A DNA stretch of 64,000 bases from Mixta gaviniae. GTDB taxonomy: Bacteria; Pseudomonadota; Gammaproteobacteria; Enterobacterales; Enterobacteriaceae. Below the pieces are notes generated by a model. The model did not search any database. It was not told the origin of the DNA and worked only from the letters and a program-made list of their open reading frames with translations. Both the position numbers and the translations under genes were made by a program. Positions 9,404 to 21,117 of this stretch are shown here, one piece after another (position 1 is the first letter of the stretch; the number at the start of each line of letters is the position of its first letter). The stretch lies in NCBI RefSeq assembly GCF_002953195.1, contig NZ_CP026377.1, positions 1,240,001 to 1,304,000 on the forward strand, given 5' to 3'.

Positions 9404-10723
9404 ATGACACATCGTTTAACGTCGAAAGACATCATTGCGCTGGGCTTTATGACGTTCGCCCTGTTTGTCGGCGCAGGCAATATCATCTTCCCCCCTATGG
9501 TTGGTTTGCAGTCAGGCGAGCATGTCTGGATTGCGGCACTGGGCTTCCTGGTGACCGCTGTCGGTCTGCCCGTTATGACGGTTATCGCGCTGGCGCGCGT
9601 GGGCGGCGGCATCGATGCGCTCAGCTCGCCGATCGGCAAAGCGGCCGGCGTGTTGCTGGCGACGGTCTGCTATCTGGCGGTGGGGCCGCTGTTCGCTACG
9701 CCGCGCACTGCTACCGTCTCTTTTGAGATCGGCATTGCGCCGCTTACCGGCGATGGCGCGCTGCCGCTGCTGGTTTACAGCCTGATCTACTTTGCGCTGG
9801 TGATCGGCGTTTCGCTCTATCCGGGCAAGCTGCTCGATACGGTCGGCCATATTCTCGCGCCGCTGAAAATTGTCGCGCTGGTGGTGCTGGGCGTCGCCGC
9901 GCTGCTGTGGCCGGCGGGCAGCCCGATCACCGCCACCGATGCTTATCAGCACGCGGCGTTCTCCAGCGGCTTCGTTAACGGCTATCTCACGATGGATACG
10001 CTGGGGGCGCTGGTCTTCGGCATCGTTATCGTCAACGCCGCGCGTTCCCGCGGTGTGGAAGAGGCGAGCCTGCTGACACGCTACACCATTCTGGCAGGCC
10101 TGATCGCCGGCGTTGGCCTGACGCTGGTCTACCTGAGCCTGTTTAAGCTGGGCGCGGGCAGCGGTTCGCTGACCGATCAGAACGCCAACGGCGCCGCGAT
10201 CCTGCACGCTTATGTGCAGCACACCTTCGGCGATATGGGCAGCTTCTTCCTTGCCGCGCTGATTTTCATCGCCTGTATGGTGACGGCGGTGGGCCTGACC
10301 TGCGCCTGCGCGGAGTTCTTCGCGCAATACCTGCCGTTCTCGTATAAAACGCTGGTGTTTATTCTCGGCCTGTTCTCAATGGTGGTCTCCAATCTCGGCC
10401 TGAGCCATCTGATTCAGATCTCCATTCCGGTGCTGACGGCGATCTACCCGCCCTGTATCGTACTGATTGTGCTGAGCTTTACCCTGAGCTGGTGGAATAA
10501 AAGCACGCGTATCGTTGCGCCGACCATGCTTGTTAGCCTGGTATTTGGTATCATCGACGCGATTAAAAGCACCGGCTTTAAAGATGCGTTGCCCGCCATC
10601 AGCCAGCATCTGCCGCTGGCCGAGCAGGGGCTTGCCTGGCTTCCGCCTTCGCTGGTCATGCTGCTTATCGCGGCGATAGCCGACCGCGTCATGGGGCAGC
10701 AGCAGGTCAGGGCGCATCATTAA
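9404..10723 (+). CDS. brnQ: BrnQ, branched-chain amino acid transporter
   Basis: Inner-membrane LIVCS-family Na+-coupled symporter for leucine, isoleucine and valine, 439 aa, the same length as in E. coli. About 12 hydrophobic segments are visible. The N-terminal signature [17 protein letters not shown], and the conserved [15 protein letters not shown] with its Pro/Arg/Thr cluster, are diagnostic. The order phoR ... brnQ-proY is as in E. coli, apart from the inserted PstS-like and methyltransferase genes. It has its own terminator downstream. Confidence 0.97.
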   Translation: MTHRLTSKDIIALGFMTFALFVGAGNIIFPPMVGLQSGEHVWIAALGFLVTAVGLPVMTVIALARVGGGIDALSSPIGKAAGVLLATVCYLAVGPLFATPRTATVSFEIGIAPLTGDGALPLLVYSLIYFALVIGVSLYPGKLLDTVGHILAPLKIVALVVLGVAALLWPAGSPITATDAYQHAAFSSGFVNGYLTMDTLGALVFGIVIVNAARSRGVEEASLLTRYTILAGLIAGVGLTLVYLSLFKLGAGSGSLTDQNANGAAILHAYVQHTFGDMGSFFLAALIFIACMVTAVGLTCACAEFFAQYLPFSYKTLVFILGLFSMVVSNLGLSHLIQISIPVLTAIYPPCIVLIVLSFTLSWWNKSTRIVAPTMLVSLVFGIIDAIKSTGFKDALPAISQHLPLAEQGLAWLPPSLVMLLIAAIADRVMGQQQVRAHH

Positions 10724-10742
10724 ACCTGACACATTTCGGTTT

Positions 10743-10767
10743 AACCACGGGCTTGCCCGTGGTTTTT
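10743..10767 (+). terminator. Rho-independent terminator of brnQ
   Basis: ACCACGGGC / GCCCGTGGT stem with a TT loop, followed by TTTTT, 20 bp after the brnQ stop and just before proY. Confidence 0.88.
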
Positions 10768-10791
10768 CATTTCCACAGGTAAGATGTCACT

Positions 10792-12144
10792 ATGCAAGAA
10801 ACCAATAAGCTCAAACGGGGACTGAGCACGCGCCATATCCGTTTTATGGCGCTGGGATCGGCGATTGGTACCGGGCTGTTTTACGGTTCTGCCGATGCAA
10901 TTAAAATGGCCGGGCCAAGCGTACTGCTGGCCTATATTATCGGCGGCGCGGTGGCCTATATTATCATGCGCGCGCTGGGCGAAATGTCCGTCAACAATCC
11001 GCAATCCAGCTCCTTTTCGCGCTACGCGCAGGATTACCTCGGCCCGATGGCGGGCTACATCACTGGCTGGACCTACTGTTTCGAAATCCTGATTGTCGCC
11101 ATCGCCGACGTGACCGCGTTCGGCATCTATATGGGCGTCTGGTTCCCCGATGTGCCGCACTGGATCTGGGTGCTGAGCGTGGTGCTGATGATCGGTGCCG
11201 TCAACCTGATGAGCGTGAAGGTGTTCGGTGAGGTGGAGTTCTGGTTCTCCTTCTTTAAGGTCGCGACCATCATCATCATGATCGCGGCGGGCTTAGGGAT
11301 GATTATCTGGGGTATCGGCAACGGCGGTCAGCCGACCGGCATCCATAACCTCTGGAGCAACGGCGGCTTCTTCGCGCATGGCGTGGTCGGCATGCTGCTG
11401 TCGCTGCAGATGGTGATGTTCGCCTATGGCGGCATTGAGATTATCGGCATCACCGCCGGTGAAGCGGAAGAGCCGGAAAAATCGATTCCGCGCGCCATTA
11501 ATTCGGTGCCGTGGCGTATTCTGGTGTTTTACGTCGGCACGCTGTTCGTGATTATGTCGATCTACCCCTGGAACCAGGTGGGCACGCAGGGCAGCCCCTT
11601 TGTGCTGACCTTCCAGCATCTTGGCATCGCGGCGGCGGCCTCGATTCTGAACTTTGTGGTACTGACCGCTTCTCTGTCGGCGATCAACAGCGACGTATTC
11701 GGCGTCGGCCGCATGCTGCACGGTATGGCGCAGCAGGGCCACGCGCCGAAGATGTTTATGAAGGTGTCGGAGCGCGGCATTCCCTGGGTGACGGTGGTGG
11801 TAATGATGCTGGCGATGCTGGTGGCGGTTTACCTTAACTACCTGATGCCGGAAAAAGTGTTCCTGGTGATCGCCTCACTGGCGACTTTCGCCACCGTCTG
11901 GGTGTGGATTATGATCCTCTGCTCGCAGATCGCTTTCCGCCGTACGCTGAATAAGCAGCAGGAGAGCGAGCTGAAATTCGCGCTGCCGGGCGGACGCTAT
12001 ACCGCGGCGTTCGGCGTGCTGTTCCTGTTGTTCATTATCGGCATGATCGGCTACTTCCCGGATACGCGCGTGTCGCTCTACGTCGGCGCCATCTGGATCG
12101 TGCTGCTGCTGGCGGGCTATAAGCTTATGATGCGACGCCGTTAA
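10792..12144 (+). CDS. proY: ProY, amino acid permease of the APC family
   Basis: Inner-membrane amino acid/proton symporter of 450 aa (457 in E. coli), historically linked to proline uptake. The APC signature [16 protein letters not shown] occupies residues 23-38, and the conserved Glu-rich loop [15 protein letters not shown] is present. About 12 transmembrane helices are visible and the C-terminus is basic (LMMRRR). It lies downstream of brnQ, as in E. coli. The next gene there, malZ, is absent here. Confidence 0.93.
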   Translation: MQETNKLKRGLSTRHIRFMALGSAIGTGLFYGSADAIKMAGPSVLLAYIIGGAVAYIIMRALGEMSVNNPQSSSFSRYAQDYLGPMAGYITGWTYCFEILIVAIADVTAFGIYMGVWFPDVPHWIWVLSVVLMIGAVNLMSVKVFGEVEFWFSFFKVATIIIMIAAGLGMIIWGIGNGGQPTGIHNLWSNGGFFAHGVVGMLLSLQMVMFAYGGIEIIGITAGEAEEPEKSIPRAINSVPWRILVFYVGTLFVIMSIYPWNQVGTQGSPFVLTFQHLGIAAAASILNFVVLTASLSAINSDVFGVGRMLHGMAQQGHAPKMFMKVSERGIPWVTVVVMMLAMLVAVYLNYLMPEKVFLVIASLATFATVWVWIMILCSQIAFRRTLNKQQESELKFALPGGRYTAAFGVLFLLFIIGMIGYFPDTRVSLYVGAIWIVLLLAGYKLMMRRR

Positions 12145-12153
12145 CCCGACCGA

Positions 12154-12186
12154 TAAAAAAAAGCCGCAGCGATGCGGCTTTTTTTA
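12154..12186. terminator. bidirectional terminator between proY and the mechanosensitive channel gene
   Basis: An A-tract, the stem AAGCCGCA / TGCGGCTT and a T-tract form a symmetric hairpin. It can terminate proY on the plus strand and the convergent ybdG-like gene on the minus strand. Confidence 0.88.
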
Positions 12187-12212
12187 TGGGCCTGAAGAGG
12201 CGGCGCGGCAGA

Positions 12213-13475
12213 TTATCGCGGTGCGCTGCTTTGCACGCCGGCGCCGAGCGCGTGTAGATCGTGCCCGGTCGGCGTTTGATGCACGCGCAGGCCGAAGGCC
12301 GGCAGCACGGCGTAGATATGATCGAATATATCGGACTGGATACGCTCATACTCCCGCCAGACCGTAGTGCTGGTAAAGGCGTATACCTCCAGCGGCAGGC
12401 CATGCGATCCCGGCGCCAGCTGACGCACCATTAGTGTCATATTCTGGTGGATGTCGGGGTGGCTTCGCAGCCAGGCCTCCAGCCAGGCGCGGAAGGTGCC
12501 GATATTGGTCAGGTGGCGCCCGTTTAGCGGCGTGGTGAGATCGCATGCCAGTTCGGCGTTGTGGCGCGACACCTCCGCCTTTTTCTGCGCGATATAAGGC
12601 GTCAGCAGCTGAGCGCGCTGCAGCGCCGCCAGCTCCTCTTCGCTCAGGAAATGGATACTGGTGGCGTCGATATTGAGGCTGCGCTTGATGCGGCGGCCGC
12701 CCGATTCCGACATCCCGCGCCAGTTTTTAAACGAGTCGGCGATCAGCGCATAGGTGGGAATGGTGGTAATGGTGTTATCCCAGTTGCGAACCTTCACCGT
12801 GGTCAGGCCGATATCGATCACCGCGCCGTCGGCGCCATACTTGGGCATATCCAGCCAGTCGTTGATCTTCAGCATATCGTTGGCAGAGAGCTGAATGCCC
12901 GCCACCAGGCCGAGGATCGGATCCTTGAACACCAGCATCAGCACCGCGGTCATCGCGCCGAGGCCGGTGATCAGCACCAGCGGCGATTTGCCCAGTAGCA
13001 CCGAAATCATCATGATGGCGAATAAAATCGCCGCCACCAGCTTGATGCTCTGGAAAATGCCGCGCAGGGGCAGCTGACGCGCCAGCGCGCTCCCGGCGGA
13101 AAGCTCCAGCAGGATATCCAGCAGCGAAAAGAGCATCAGCAGGATAAAGAGCATCATCCAGACCTGTGAAATCACCAGCAGCGCGGTATAGAGCGGCTCG
13201 CTGCTGTGCAGAAACAGGCTGGTCTGGATATTCAGCAGCACGCCCTGCAGTAGCAGCGCGAAGCGGTTGAACAGGTGATTATCGATAAGCGACTTCGGCC
13301 ACTGCTGGCTGGCGGCGTAGACGCGTCGCTGCAGCATCGGCAACAGGGCGCGGTGCAGCAGCAGATGGGCGATAACGGAAATCAGCAAAATCACCGCGAC
13401 AACGGCGACCAGCGAGAGCAGGCTGGCGTAGGGCACGTCACTATGACGCAGCCAGTAAAAGATCTGTTGTTGCAT
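12213..13475 (-). CDS. ybdG: YbdG/MscM-type small-conductance mechanosensitive channel
   Basis: Inner-membrane MscS-superfamily channel of 420 aa (E. coli YbdG is 415), protecting against hypoosmotic shock. Four to five hydrophobic segments fill residues 15-185. The pore-lining and beta-domain region is strongly conserved: LGAMTAVLMLVFKDPILGLVAGIQLSAND and then DMPKYGADGAVIDIGLTT (cited here as family landmarks at about residues 172-230). Translation starts at ATG 13475 after AGGGAGA. In E. coli ybdG lies near nfsB, not beside proY, so the location is unusual. Whether a second copy exists elsewhere cannot be seen. Confidence 0.9.
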   Translation of the reverse strand: MQQQIFYWLRHSDVPYASLLSLVAVVAVILLISVIAHLLLHRALLPMLQRRVYAASQQWPKSLIDNHLFNRFALLLQGVLLNIQTSLFLHSSEPLYTALLVISQVWMMLFILLMLFSLLDILLELSAGSALARQLPLRGIFQSIKLVAAILFAIMMISVLLGKSPLVLITGLGAMTAVLMLVFKDPILGLVAGIQLSANDMLKINDWLDMPKYGADGAVIDIGLTTVKVRNWDNTITTIPTYALIADSFKNWRGMSESGGRRIKRSLNIDATSIHFLSEEELAALQRAQLLTPYIAQKKAEVSRHNAELACDLTTPLNGRHLTNIGTFRAWLEAWLRSHPDIHQNMTLMVRQLAPGSHGLPLEVYAFTSTTVWREYERIQSDIFDHIYAVLPAFGLRVHQTPTGHDLHALGAGVQSSAPR

Positions 13476-13518
13476 GGTTTCTCCCTGAGGTGTGGCTAAT
13501 CCTGATGGGGCGCAAAGC

Positions 13519-13541
13519 GGCGAAACGGGCGTGCCGTTTCG
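13519..13541 (-). terminator. possible terminator hairpin downstream of acpH
   Basis: GCGAAACGG / CCGTTTCGC 9-bp stem with a 5-nt loop in the spacer after acpH. The following minus-strand bases are only weakly T-rich, so this may be a structured 3' end rather than an efficient terminator. Confidence 0.4.
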
Positions 13542-13612
13542 CCCGCTAATCCCTGGGCGAGTCTAACAAAGCCCGCCAGGGAGGGGTACCGTAACGTGAC
13601 GGGCGGCGGGGC

Positions 13613-14194
13613 TTACAGCTGCTGTTCAGCGGCGCGGCGCATCAGGCGTGGGTAGAACTGCCAGAACAGGGTTTCGAGCGCGGCGTAATGTTCATGAAAA
13701 TCGATCCAGGAGTCAGCGAGCGCGGCCAGACGCGGACGGCGCGCCGCCATGCCGCGCAGCACCTGCTGCAGATAGTCCGCCTCGGCGTAACGCTCCATCC
13801 AGCGCTCGCGCCACAGATAACCGTTCAGGCGCTGAAAGCCTTCCGGCGACTGCGGCAGCATCGGCTCGATTTGCGCCCGCGCCTGCGCCAGAAACTGCGG
13901 CAGCGGCTGCGAAGGCTCAATGCGATCCCAGTGGCGCGACAGAAAGTGATCCCAGACCACGTCGAGGGTGATCGGCGCGACGCGCCGCGTCACGTCGCGG
14001 AACAGGCGTTTGGCGCTCAGCACCTCCGGCAGGGCGTCGGTCAGCGCGTCGAGGCGGCGGTGCAGGGCGATACCGGCAGCGATATCTGCAGGCCAGTGCG
14101 GAAGCGGATCGCCGCGCACGTAATCCGCCATCAGATTGCCCGGCAGGGAGCTGTTGGCCAGCGAGGCCAAATGAAGATGTGCAAGAAAGTTCAT
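13613..14194 (-). CDS. acpH: AcpH, acyl carrier protein phosphodiesterase
   Basis: Removes the 4'-phosphopantetheine arm from holo-ACP, turning over the ACP prosthetic group in the cytoplasm. The 193-aa protein matches E. coli AcpH in length and carries the family start [10 protein letters not shown], the His-rich MHRRID-like segment (here LHRRLD), and [18 protein letters not shown]. The start at 14194 gives the family N-terminus. An in-frame upstream extension to 14299 would run into queA and is rejected. It is divergent from queA. Confidence 0.95.
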   Translation of the reverse strand: MNFLAHLHLASLANSSLPGNLMADYVRGDPLPHWPADIAAGIALHRRLDALTDALPEVLSAKRLFRDVTRRVAPITLDVVWDHFLSRHWDRIEPSQPLPQFLAQARAQIEPMLPQSPEGFQRLNGYLWRERWMERYAEADYLQQVLRGMAARRPRLAALADSWIDFHEHYAALETLFWQFYPRLMRRAAEQQL

Positions 14195-14297
14195 CCCGGC
14201 AGTATACGCTAACAGAATGGTTACCGGGTAACAGTTCAGAATTTGTCGCTTTTCCGCTAGACTATGCCGCCTGTTTGTTATCCGTAAGACATTTAGC

Positions 14298-15368
14298 ATG
14301 CGCGTTGCCGATTTTTCTTTTGAATTACCTGAGTCGTTGATTGCCCACTATCCGCAGCCCCAGCGCAGCGGATGTCGGCTGCTGTCACTGAACGGCCCCG
14401 ACGGCGCCCTGAGCCATGGCGTTTTCACCGATGTGCTTGATAAGCTGAACCCCGGCGATCTGCTGGTGTTTAACAACACCCGCGTCATTCCAGCCCGTGT
14501 TTACGGGCGTAAAGCCAGCGGCGGTAAGATCGAAATGCTGGTGGAGCGCATGCTGGATGATAAGCGCGTGCTGGCGCACGTGCGCGCCTCGAAAGCGCCG
14601 AAACCAGGTGCTGCGCTGCTGTTCGGCGATGATGAAAGCGTCCGCGCCACCATGGTGGCGCGCCATGACGCGCTGTTCGAGATCGTCTTTGACGACGCGC
14701 GCGGCGTGCTGGATATTCTGAACGCCATCGGCCATATGCCGCTGCCGCCCTATATCGATCGCCCCGACGAAGAGGCGGATCGCGAGCTGTATCAGACGGT
14801 CTATAGCCAGAAGCCGGGCGCGGTGGCCGCGCCGACCGCCGGGCTGCACTTTGATGAGCCGCTGCTGGCGGCGCTGCGTGAAAAAGGCGTTGAAATGGCG
14901 TTCGTCACGCTGCACGTCGGCGCCGGCACCTTTCAGCCGGTACGCGTCGACAGCATTGAAGATCACATCATGCACTCCGAATATGCCGAAGTGCCGCAGG
15001 AGGTTGTGGATGCGGTGCTGGCCTGTAAAGCGCGCGGCAATCGCGTGGTCGCCGTCGGCACCACCTCGGTGCGGTCGCTGGAAAGCGCAGCGCAGGCGGC
15101 GCAGGACGCTCTGATCGCCCCGTTCTTCGACGATACCCAGATCTTTATCTATCCCGGCTATCACTACCAGGTTATCGATGCGCTGATCACCAATTTCCAT
15201 CTGCCGGAATCGACGCTGATCATGTTGGTTTCCGCGTTCGCCGGCTATCGCCACACCATGAATGCCTATCACGCGGCGGTGGCGGAACAGTATCGCTTCT
15301 TCAGCTACGGCGATGCGATGTTCATTACCCGTAATCCCCAGGCGCCGGACGAGAAGGTCGGCGCCTGA
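14298..15368 (+). CDS. queA: QueA, S-adenosylmethionine:tRNA ribosyltransferase-isomerase
   Basis: Adds the cyclopentane-like ring, derived from the ribose of S-adenosylmethionine, to preQ1 in tRNA anticodon position 34, giving epoxyqueuosine. The 356-aa length equals E. coli. Landmarks are [32 protein letters not shown] (here [11 protein letters not shown]) and [19 protein letters not shown]. It is first of the queA-tgt-yajC-secDF cluster. Tgt, which acts just before it in the pathway, follows 70 bp downstream. Confidence 0.98.
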   Translation: MRVADFSFELPESLIAHYPQPQRSGCRLLSLNGPDGALSHGVFTDVLDKLNPGDLLVFNNTRVIPARVYGRKASGGKIEMLVERMLDDKRVLAHVRASKAPKPGAALLFGDDESVRATMVARHDALFEIVFDDARGVLDILNAIGHMPLPPYIDRPDEEADRELYQTVYSQKPGAVAAPTAGLHFDEPLLAALREKGVEMAFVTLHVGAGTFQPVRVDSIEDHIMHSEYAEVPQEVVDAVLACKARGNRVVAVGTTSVRSLESAAQAAQDALIAPFFDDTQIFIYPGYHYQVIDALITNFHLPESTLIMLVSAFAGYRHTMNAYHAAVAEQYRFFSYGDAMFITRNPQAPDEKVGA

Positions 15369-15372
15369 TTAG

Positions 15373-16563
<1,191 letters not shown>

Positions 16564-16587
16564 TAATTAAACAATGAGGGAAAGTTG

Positions 16588-16920
16588 ATGAGTTTTTTCA
16601 TTTCTGACGCAGTGGCAGCAGCAGGCGCGCCGTCTCAGGGAAGCCCCTATTCTCTGGTGATTATGCTGGTGGTTTTCGGCCTGATTTTCTATTTCATGAT
16701 CCTGCGTCCGCAGCAGAAGCGTGCGAAAGAGCATAAAAAGCTGATGGACTCCATCTCCAAGGGCGATGAAGTGCTGACCACCGGCGGTCTGGTGGGTCGC
16801 GTGACGAAAGTGGCGGAGACTGGCTATATCGCTATCGCCCTGAACGATAACAACGAAGTGGTTATCAAACGTGATTTCGTGGCTGCCGTCCTGCCGAAAG
16901 GTACTATGAAGGCGCTGTAA
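16588..16920 (+). CDS. yajC: YajC, Sec translocase accessory subunit
   Basis: Single-spanning inner-membrane protein of the SecDF-YajC complex, 110 aa as in E. coli. One transmembrane helix (about residues 20-42) is followed by the conserved ILRPQQKRAKEHKKL stretch and a soluble domain. ATG at 16588 gives the family start MSFFISDAV. The in-frame TTG just before it is not needed. It lies between tgt and secD in the usual operon. Confidence 0.97.
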   Translation: MSFFISDAVAAAGAPSQGSPYSLVIMLVVFGLIFYFMILRPQQKRAKEHKKLMDSISKGDEVLTTGGLVGRVTKVAETGYIAIALNDNNEVVIKRDFVAAVLPKGTMKAL

Positions 16921-16947
16921 TTCTTTGTTTTCCCTAAGGGAACTGCC

Positions 16948-18795
16948 GTGTTAAACCGTTATCCTTTGTGGAAATACATTATGCTGATCGTGGTGCTTGC
17001 CGTCGGTCTGCTGTATGCACTTCCTAACCTGTATGGAGAGGATCCGGCTGTTCAGATCACTGGCGCGCGCGGAAGCGCCGCCAGTGAGCAAACGCTGGAC
17101 CAGATCCAAAATGTATTAAAACAAGAGCATATCCAGAGCAAATCTATTGCGCTGGAGCAGGACGCTATTCTGGCGCGTTTCGCCAATACGGATGTGCAGC
17201 TGCGCGCCCGTGAAGCGCTGATGAAGACGCTGGGCGAAGATTACGTCGTGGCGCTTAACCTCGCCCCGGCCACGCCAAAGTGGCTGGAGATGCTGGCGGC
17301 GCAGCCGATGAAGCTCGGCCTTGACCTGCGCGGCGGCGTTCACTTCCTGATGGAAGTCGATATGGACACCGCGCTCGGCAAGCTGCAGGAGCAGAATACC
17401 GACAGCCTGCGCAGCGATCTGCGCGATAAAGGCATCCCCTATACCAACGTGCGCAAGATTGATAACTACGGCGTGGAGATCCTGTTCCGCGACGGCGCCG
17501 CGCGCGACAACGCCGTCAGCTACCTGACGACCCGTCATCGCGATCTGGTAATCAACAGCCGCGGCGACAATGCGCTGCGCGCCGTAATGAGCGATGATCG
17601 CCTGCGCGAGGCGCGCGAGTATGCGGTTCAGCAGAACATCAACATCCTGCGTAACCGCGTTAACCAGCTGGGCGTCGCTGAGCCGCTGGTGCAGCGTCAG
17701 GGCTCTGACCGTATCGTGGTTGAGCTGCCGGGCATTCAGGACACCGCACGCGCCAAAGAGATTCTGGGCGCCACCGCGACGCTGGAATTCCGTCTGGTGA
17801 ACACCATCGTCGACGCCAGCGCTGCCGCCAAAGGCCGCGTGCCGGGCGATTCTGAAGTGAAGCAGACGCGCGAAGGGCAGCCGGTCGTGCTGTACAAACG
17901 CGTGATCCTGACCGGTGACCACATCACCGACTCCACCTCCAGCACCGACGAATACAACCAGCCACAGGTCAACATCTCGCTCGATAGCGCGGGCGGCAAC
18001 ATGATGTCGACCTTTACCAAAGACAATATCGGCAAGCCGATGGCGACGCTGTTTGTTGAATATAAAGACAGCGGCAAAAAAGACGCCAACGGCCGTTCGA
18101 TTCTGGTGAAACAGGAAGAAGTGATCAACGTGGCGAATATTCAGTCGCGTCTGGGCAACAGCTTCCGCATCACCGGTATCAACAACCCGAACGAAGCTCG
18201 CCAGCTTTCGCTGCTGCTGCGCGCCGGCGCGCTGATTGCGCCGATTCAGATTGTTGAAGAGCGTACTATCGGTCCGACCATGGGGCAGCAGAACATCACT
18301 CAGGGCCTGGAAGCGTGCCTGTGGGGTCTGATCGCTTCCATCGTCTTTATGGTGGTGTTCTATAAAAAGTTCGGCGTTATCGCCACGACCGCGCTGGTTG
18401 CCAACCTGATCCTGATTGTCGGCATTATGTCGCTGTTACCTGGCGCGACGCTGACGATGCCGGGCATCGCCGGGATTGTGCTGACGCTGGCGGTCGCCGT
18501 TGATGCGAACGTGCTGATAAACGAGCGTATCAAAGAGGAGCTGAAGAACGGGCGCACCGTTCAGCAGGCGATTCATGAAGGCTATAAAGGCGCGTTCTCC
18601 AGTATCGTCGACGCCAACGTCACCACGCTGATTACCGCCATTATTCTTTATGCGGTCGGCACCGGCTCCATTAAGGGCTTCGCCATCACCACCGCGATTG
18701 GCGTGGGCACCTCGATGTTCACGGCGATTGTCGGCACGCGTGCCATTGTTAACCTGTTGTATGGCGGCAAACGCGTCAACAAGCTGTCTATCTGA
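16948..18795 (+). CDS. secD: SecD, protein translocase subunit
   Basis: RND-family component that uses the proton motive force to pull proteins through SecYEG into the periplasm. At 615 aa it matches E. coli SecD exactly. It has one N-terminal transmembrane helix, the large periplasmic P1 domain with [16 protein letters not shown], and five C-terminal helices including [17 protein letters not shown]. Translation starts at GTG (16948) after AAGGGAA. secF follows 10 bp downstream. Confidence 0.98.
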   Translation: MLNRYPLWKYIMLIVVLAVGLLYALPNLYGEDPAVQITGARGSAASEQTLDQIQNVLKQEHIQSKSIALEQDAILARFANTDVQLRAREALMKTLGEDYVVALNLAPATPKWLEMLAAQPMKLGLDLRGGVHFLMEVDMDTALGKLQEQNTDSLRSDLRDKGIPYTNVRKIDNYGVEILFRDGAARDNAVSYLTTRHRDLVINSRGDNALRAVMSDDRLREAREYAVQQNINILRNRVNQLGVAEPLVQRQGSDRIVVELPGIQDTARAKEILGATATLEFRLVNTIVDASAAAKGRVPGDSEVKQTREGQPVVLYKRVILTGDHITDSTSSTDEYNQPQVNISLDSAGGNMMSTFTKDNIGKPMATLFVEYKDSGKKDANGRSILVKQEEVINVANIQSRLGNSFRITGINNPNEARQLSLLLRAGALIAPIQIVEERTIGPTMGQQNITQGLEACLWGLIASIVFMVVFYKKFGVIATTALVANLILIVGIMSLLPGATLTMPGIAGIVLTLAVAVDANVLINERIKEELKNGRTVQQAIHEGYKGAFSSIVDANVTTLITAIILYAVGTGSIKGFAITTAIGVGTSMFTAIVGTRAIVNLLYGGKRVNKLSI

Positions 18796-18805
18796 GGAGT
18801 CGGTT

Positions 18806-19774
18806 GTGGCACAGCAATATAGTGTTGAACAATTAAACTATGGCCGTAAAGTCCATGACTTTATGCGCTGGGATACGCTGGCCTTTACCCTTTCGGGGCT
18901 GCTGCTGATCGCCTCGGTGATCATCATGGGCGTACGCGGCTTTAACTGGGGGCTCGACTTTACCGGCGGCACGGTGATTGAGATTACGCTGGAGCAGCCG
19001 GCCGACCTCGATACGCTGCGCGGATCGCTGGAGAAATCGGGCTTTGTCGAACCCCAGGTGCAGAACTTCGGCAGCAGCCGTGACGTAATGGTGCGTCTGT
19101 CGCCGAACGCCGGCAACGCGGGCCAGGAGCTGGGCAACAAGGTCGTTTCGGTGATCAACCAGGCCTCCGGCCAGAATGCCACCGTGAAGCGCATTGAGTT
19201 TGTCGGCCCCAGCGTCGGCAGCGATCTGGCGCAGGCGGGCGGCATGGCGCTGCTGGTGGCGTTGATCTCTATCCTGGTGTATGTCGGCTTCCGCTTCGAG
19301 TGGCGTCTGGCGCTTGGGGCCGTGCTGGCGCTGGCGCACGACGTGATCATTACGCTCGGCATCCTGGCGCTGTTCCATATTGAGATCGACTTAACCATCA
19401 TCGCCTCGCTGATGTCGGTTATCGGTTACTCATTGAATGACAGCATCGTGGTCTCCGACCGTATCCGCGAAAACTTCCGCAAGATCCGTCGCGGCACGCC
19501 GTATGAGATCGTTAACGTCTCGCTGACGCAGACGCTGAGCCGCACCATCATGACCTCGGCGACGACGCTGGTGGTAGTGCTGATGCTGTTCATCTTCGGC
19601 GGCGCACTGCTGGAAGGCTTCTCGCTGACCATGCTGATCGGCGTTTCCATCGGGACCATCTCCTCTATTTACGTGGCTTCAGCGCTGGCGCTGAAACTGG
19701 GCATGAAGCGGGAGCATATGCTGCAGCAGAAAGTGGAAAAAGAGGGCGCCGATCAGCCTTCTATTCTGCCGTAA
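18806..19774 (+). CDS. secF: SecF, protein translocase subunit
   Basis: Partner of SecD, 322 aa, six transmembrane helices. Landmarks are [12 protein letters not shown] near the N-terminus, VGYRFEWRLA-type (here [12 protein letters not shown]), and [21 protein letters not shown] with the transmembrane Asp. GTG at 18806 begins the family N-terminus [10 protein letters not shown], preceded by GAGGAG. It ends the queA-tgt-yajC-secDF operon at a strong terminator. Confidence 0.97.
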   Translation: MAQQYSVEQLNYGRKVHDFMRWDTLAFTLSGLLLIASVIIMGVRGFNWGLDFTGGTVIEITLEQPADLDTLRGSLEKSGFVEPQVQNFGSSRDVMVRLSPNAGNAGQELGNKVVSVINQASGQNATVKRIEFVGPSVGSDLAQAGGMALLVALISILVYVGFRFEWRLALGAVLALAHDVIITLGILALFHIEIDLTIIASLMSVIGYSLNDSIVVSDRIRENFRKIRRGTPYEIVNVSLTQTLSRTIMTSATTLVVVLMLFIFGGALLEGFSLTMLIGVSIGTISSIYVASALALKLGMKREHMLQQKVEKEGADQPSILP

Positions 19775-19793
19775 TCGTGCTTCAGACATAACG

Positions 19794-19818
19794 AAAAGGC
19801 CGCGTAAGCGGCCTTTTT
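19794..19818 (+). terminator. Rho-independent terminator of the secDF operon
   Basis: AAAAGGCCGC / GCGGCCTTTT stem with a GTAA loop and a T-run, 20 bp after secF. It also faces the convergent yajI gene and can work both ways. Confidence 0.9.
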
Positions 19819-19840
19819 TATTGCCTGCAGCAACGTTCAG

Positions 19841-20482
19841 TTATGGCGCGACAGTGGGGGAAGCGTGCTGCCCGGCAGCAGAGGCAGCATTCTGCCCGGC
19901 AGGGGAGGAGACATCCTGTGCGGCGGAGGAGGCGTTCTGCCCCGGCGTCAGCGGCTCGACATCATGTATCCGCACATAGCCCACCTGCTCTGGCGGCAGT
20001 CCGCTCAGGCGCAGCGGCACTGGCTGCTCACTTTTCGGCAGCAGGGCATTGCGCACTTCAATGGTCTGCGACAGCGCGCCGGCGCTGAGCGGCTTACTGG
20101 TAGCGGCATCCAGCTCACCCCATTCCACCTGCATGCGCAGGCTCTGCAGCGGTCTGTCGCCGGCGGCGCGCAGCGTCAGCAGAGCGCGGGTGCCGCTCGC
20201 TTCCGCCTCGATGCGCGTCAGCGACAGCATCAGCGGGCCGGCGAGGCTTTGCAGTTCGACACGGGTATTGGCGGCGGGCAGCAGCCAGGCGCCCTGGGTC
20301 GAGTGACTGTTAAGTTGGTTTTGCTGCTCCAGCGCGCTGGCCTGGCGCGTCAGCTGCGAAACTTGCTGATTTAGCTGGCCGACTTCGCCGTGCAGCGCGC
20401 GGGTGCTGGCGGAGGGCGGCGCGGCGCAGCCGTTAAGCAACGCGGCGCTGAGCAACGGCAGCAGGAAAAGCCCTTTTCTCAT
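19841..20482 (-). CDS. yajI: YajI-like DUF3251 lipoprotein with a repetitive C-terminal tail
   Basis: Predicted lipoprotein of 213 aa: signal peptide followed by lipobox LLNGC. A short coiled coil (LNQQVSQLTRQASALEQQ, about residues 38-55) precedes the DUF3251 domain, with QVEWGELD and VPLRLSGLPPEQVGYVRIHDVEPLTP. E. coli YajI is about 179 aa. Here some 33 extra residues rich in Ala, Ser, Gly and Gln follow, made of GQNAS-like units. Function is unknown. It lies between secF and nrdR. E. coli yajD and tsx, usually here, are missing. Confidence 0.85.
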   Translation of the reverse strand: MRKGLFLLPLLSAALLNGCAAPPSASTRALHGEVGQLNQQVSQLTRQASALEQQNQLNSHSTQGAWLLPAANTRVELQSLAGPLMLSLTRIEAEASGTRALLTLRAAGDRPLQSLRMQVEWGELDAATSKPLSAGALSQTIEVRNALLPKSEQPVPLRLSGLPPEQVGYVRIHDVEPLTPGQNASSAAQDVSSPAGQNAASAAGQHASPTVAP

Positions 20483-20664
20483 CTTCTTTCTCCTTTTAAT
20501 GCGTTAACTCCCATAAGCTTAGGCGAAAGCGTGCGGGAGGGCGAAAATGACTGCGGGAGGTGTCGGCGCGCACAGAAAAATGCGCTGCCTGCCCGCTGAG
20601 GCTTTGGTTGTCAGGGGCTTCAGGGTACACTAAGGTTTAATTTCGTGAAGAATCAGGATACGTC

Positions 20665-21114
20665 ATGCATTGCCCATTCTGCTCCGCTGTGGATACCAAA
20701 GTGATTGATTCCCGTCTGGTTGGCGAAGGCACCTCAGTGCGCCGTCGTCGTCAGTGTCTGGACTGTCATGAACGTTTTACCACCTTTGAAGTGGCGGAAC
20801 TGGTGATGCCGCGCGTGATCAAAAGCAACGATGTTCGCGAACCCTTCAATGAAGACAAACTGCGCAGCGGCATGGTAAAAGCGCTGGAAAAACGGCCGGT
20901 GAGTTCCGACGCGGTTGAAAACGCCATCAGCCATATCAAAACGCAGCTGCGCGCCACCGGCGAGCGTGAGATCCCCAGTAAAATGATCGGCAACCTGGTA
21001 ATGGACGAGCTGAAAAAGCTCGATAAGGTTGCCTATATTCGCTTCGCCTCCGTTTATCGCAGCTTTGAAGACATTCGCGAATTCGGCGAAGAGATCGCCC
21101 GTTTACAGGATTAA
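20665..21114 (+). CDS. nrdR: NrdR, ribonucleotide reductase repressor
   Basis: Nucleotide-sensing repressor of nrd genes, 149 aa. The N-terminal zinc ribbon has CPFC (residues 3-6) and CLDC (about 31-34), followed by an ATP-cone domain ([19 protein letters not shown]). ribD begins 3 bp after its stop, so the nrdR-ribD-ribH-nusB gene order of E. coli is kept. Confidence 0.98.
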   Translation: MHCPFCSAVDTKVIDSRLVGEGTSVRRRRQCLDCHERFTTFEVAELVMPRVIKSNDVREPFNEDKLRSGMVKALEKRPVSSDAVENAISHIKTQLRATGEREIPSKMIGNLVMDELKKLDKVAYIRFASVYRSFEDIREFGEEIARLQD

Positions 21115-21117
21115 GCC

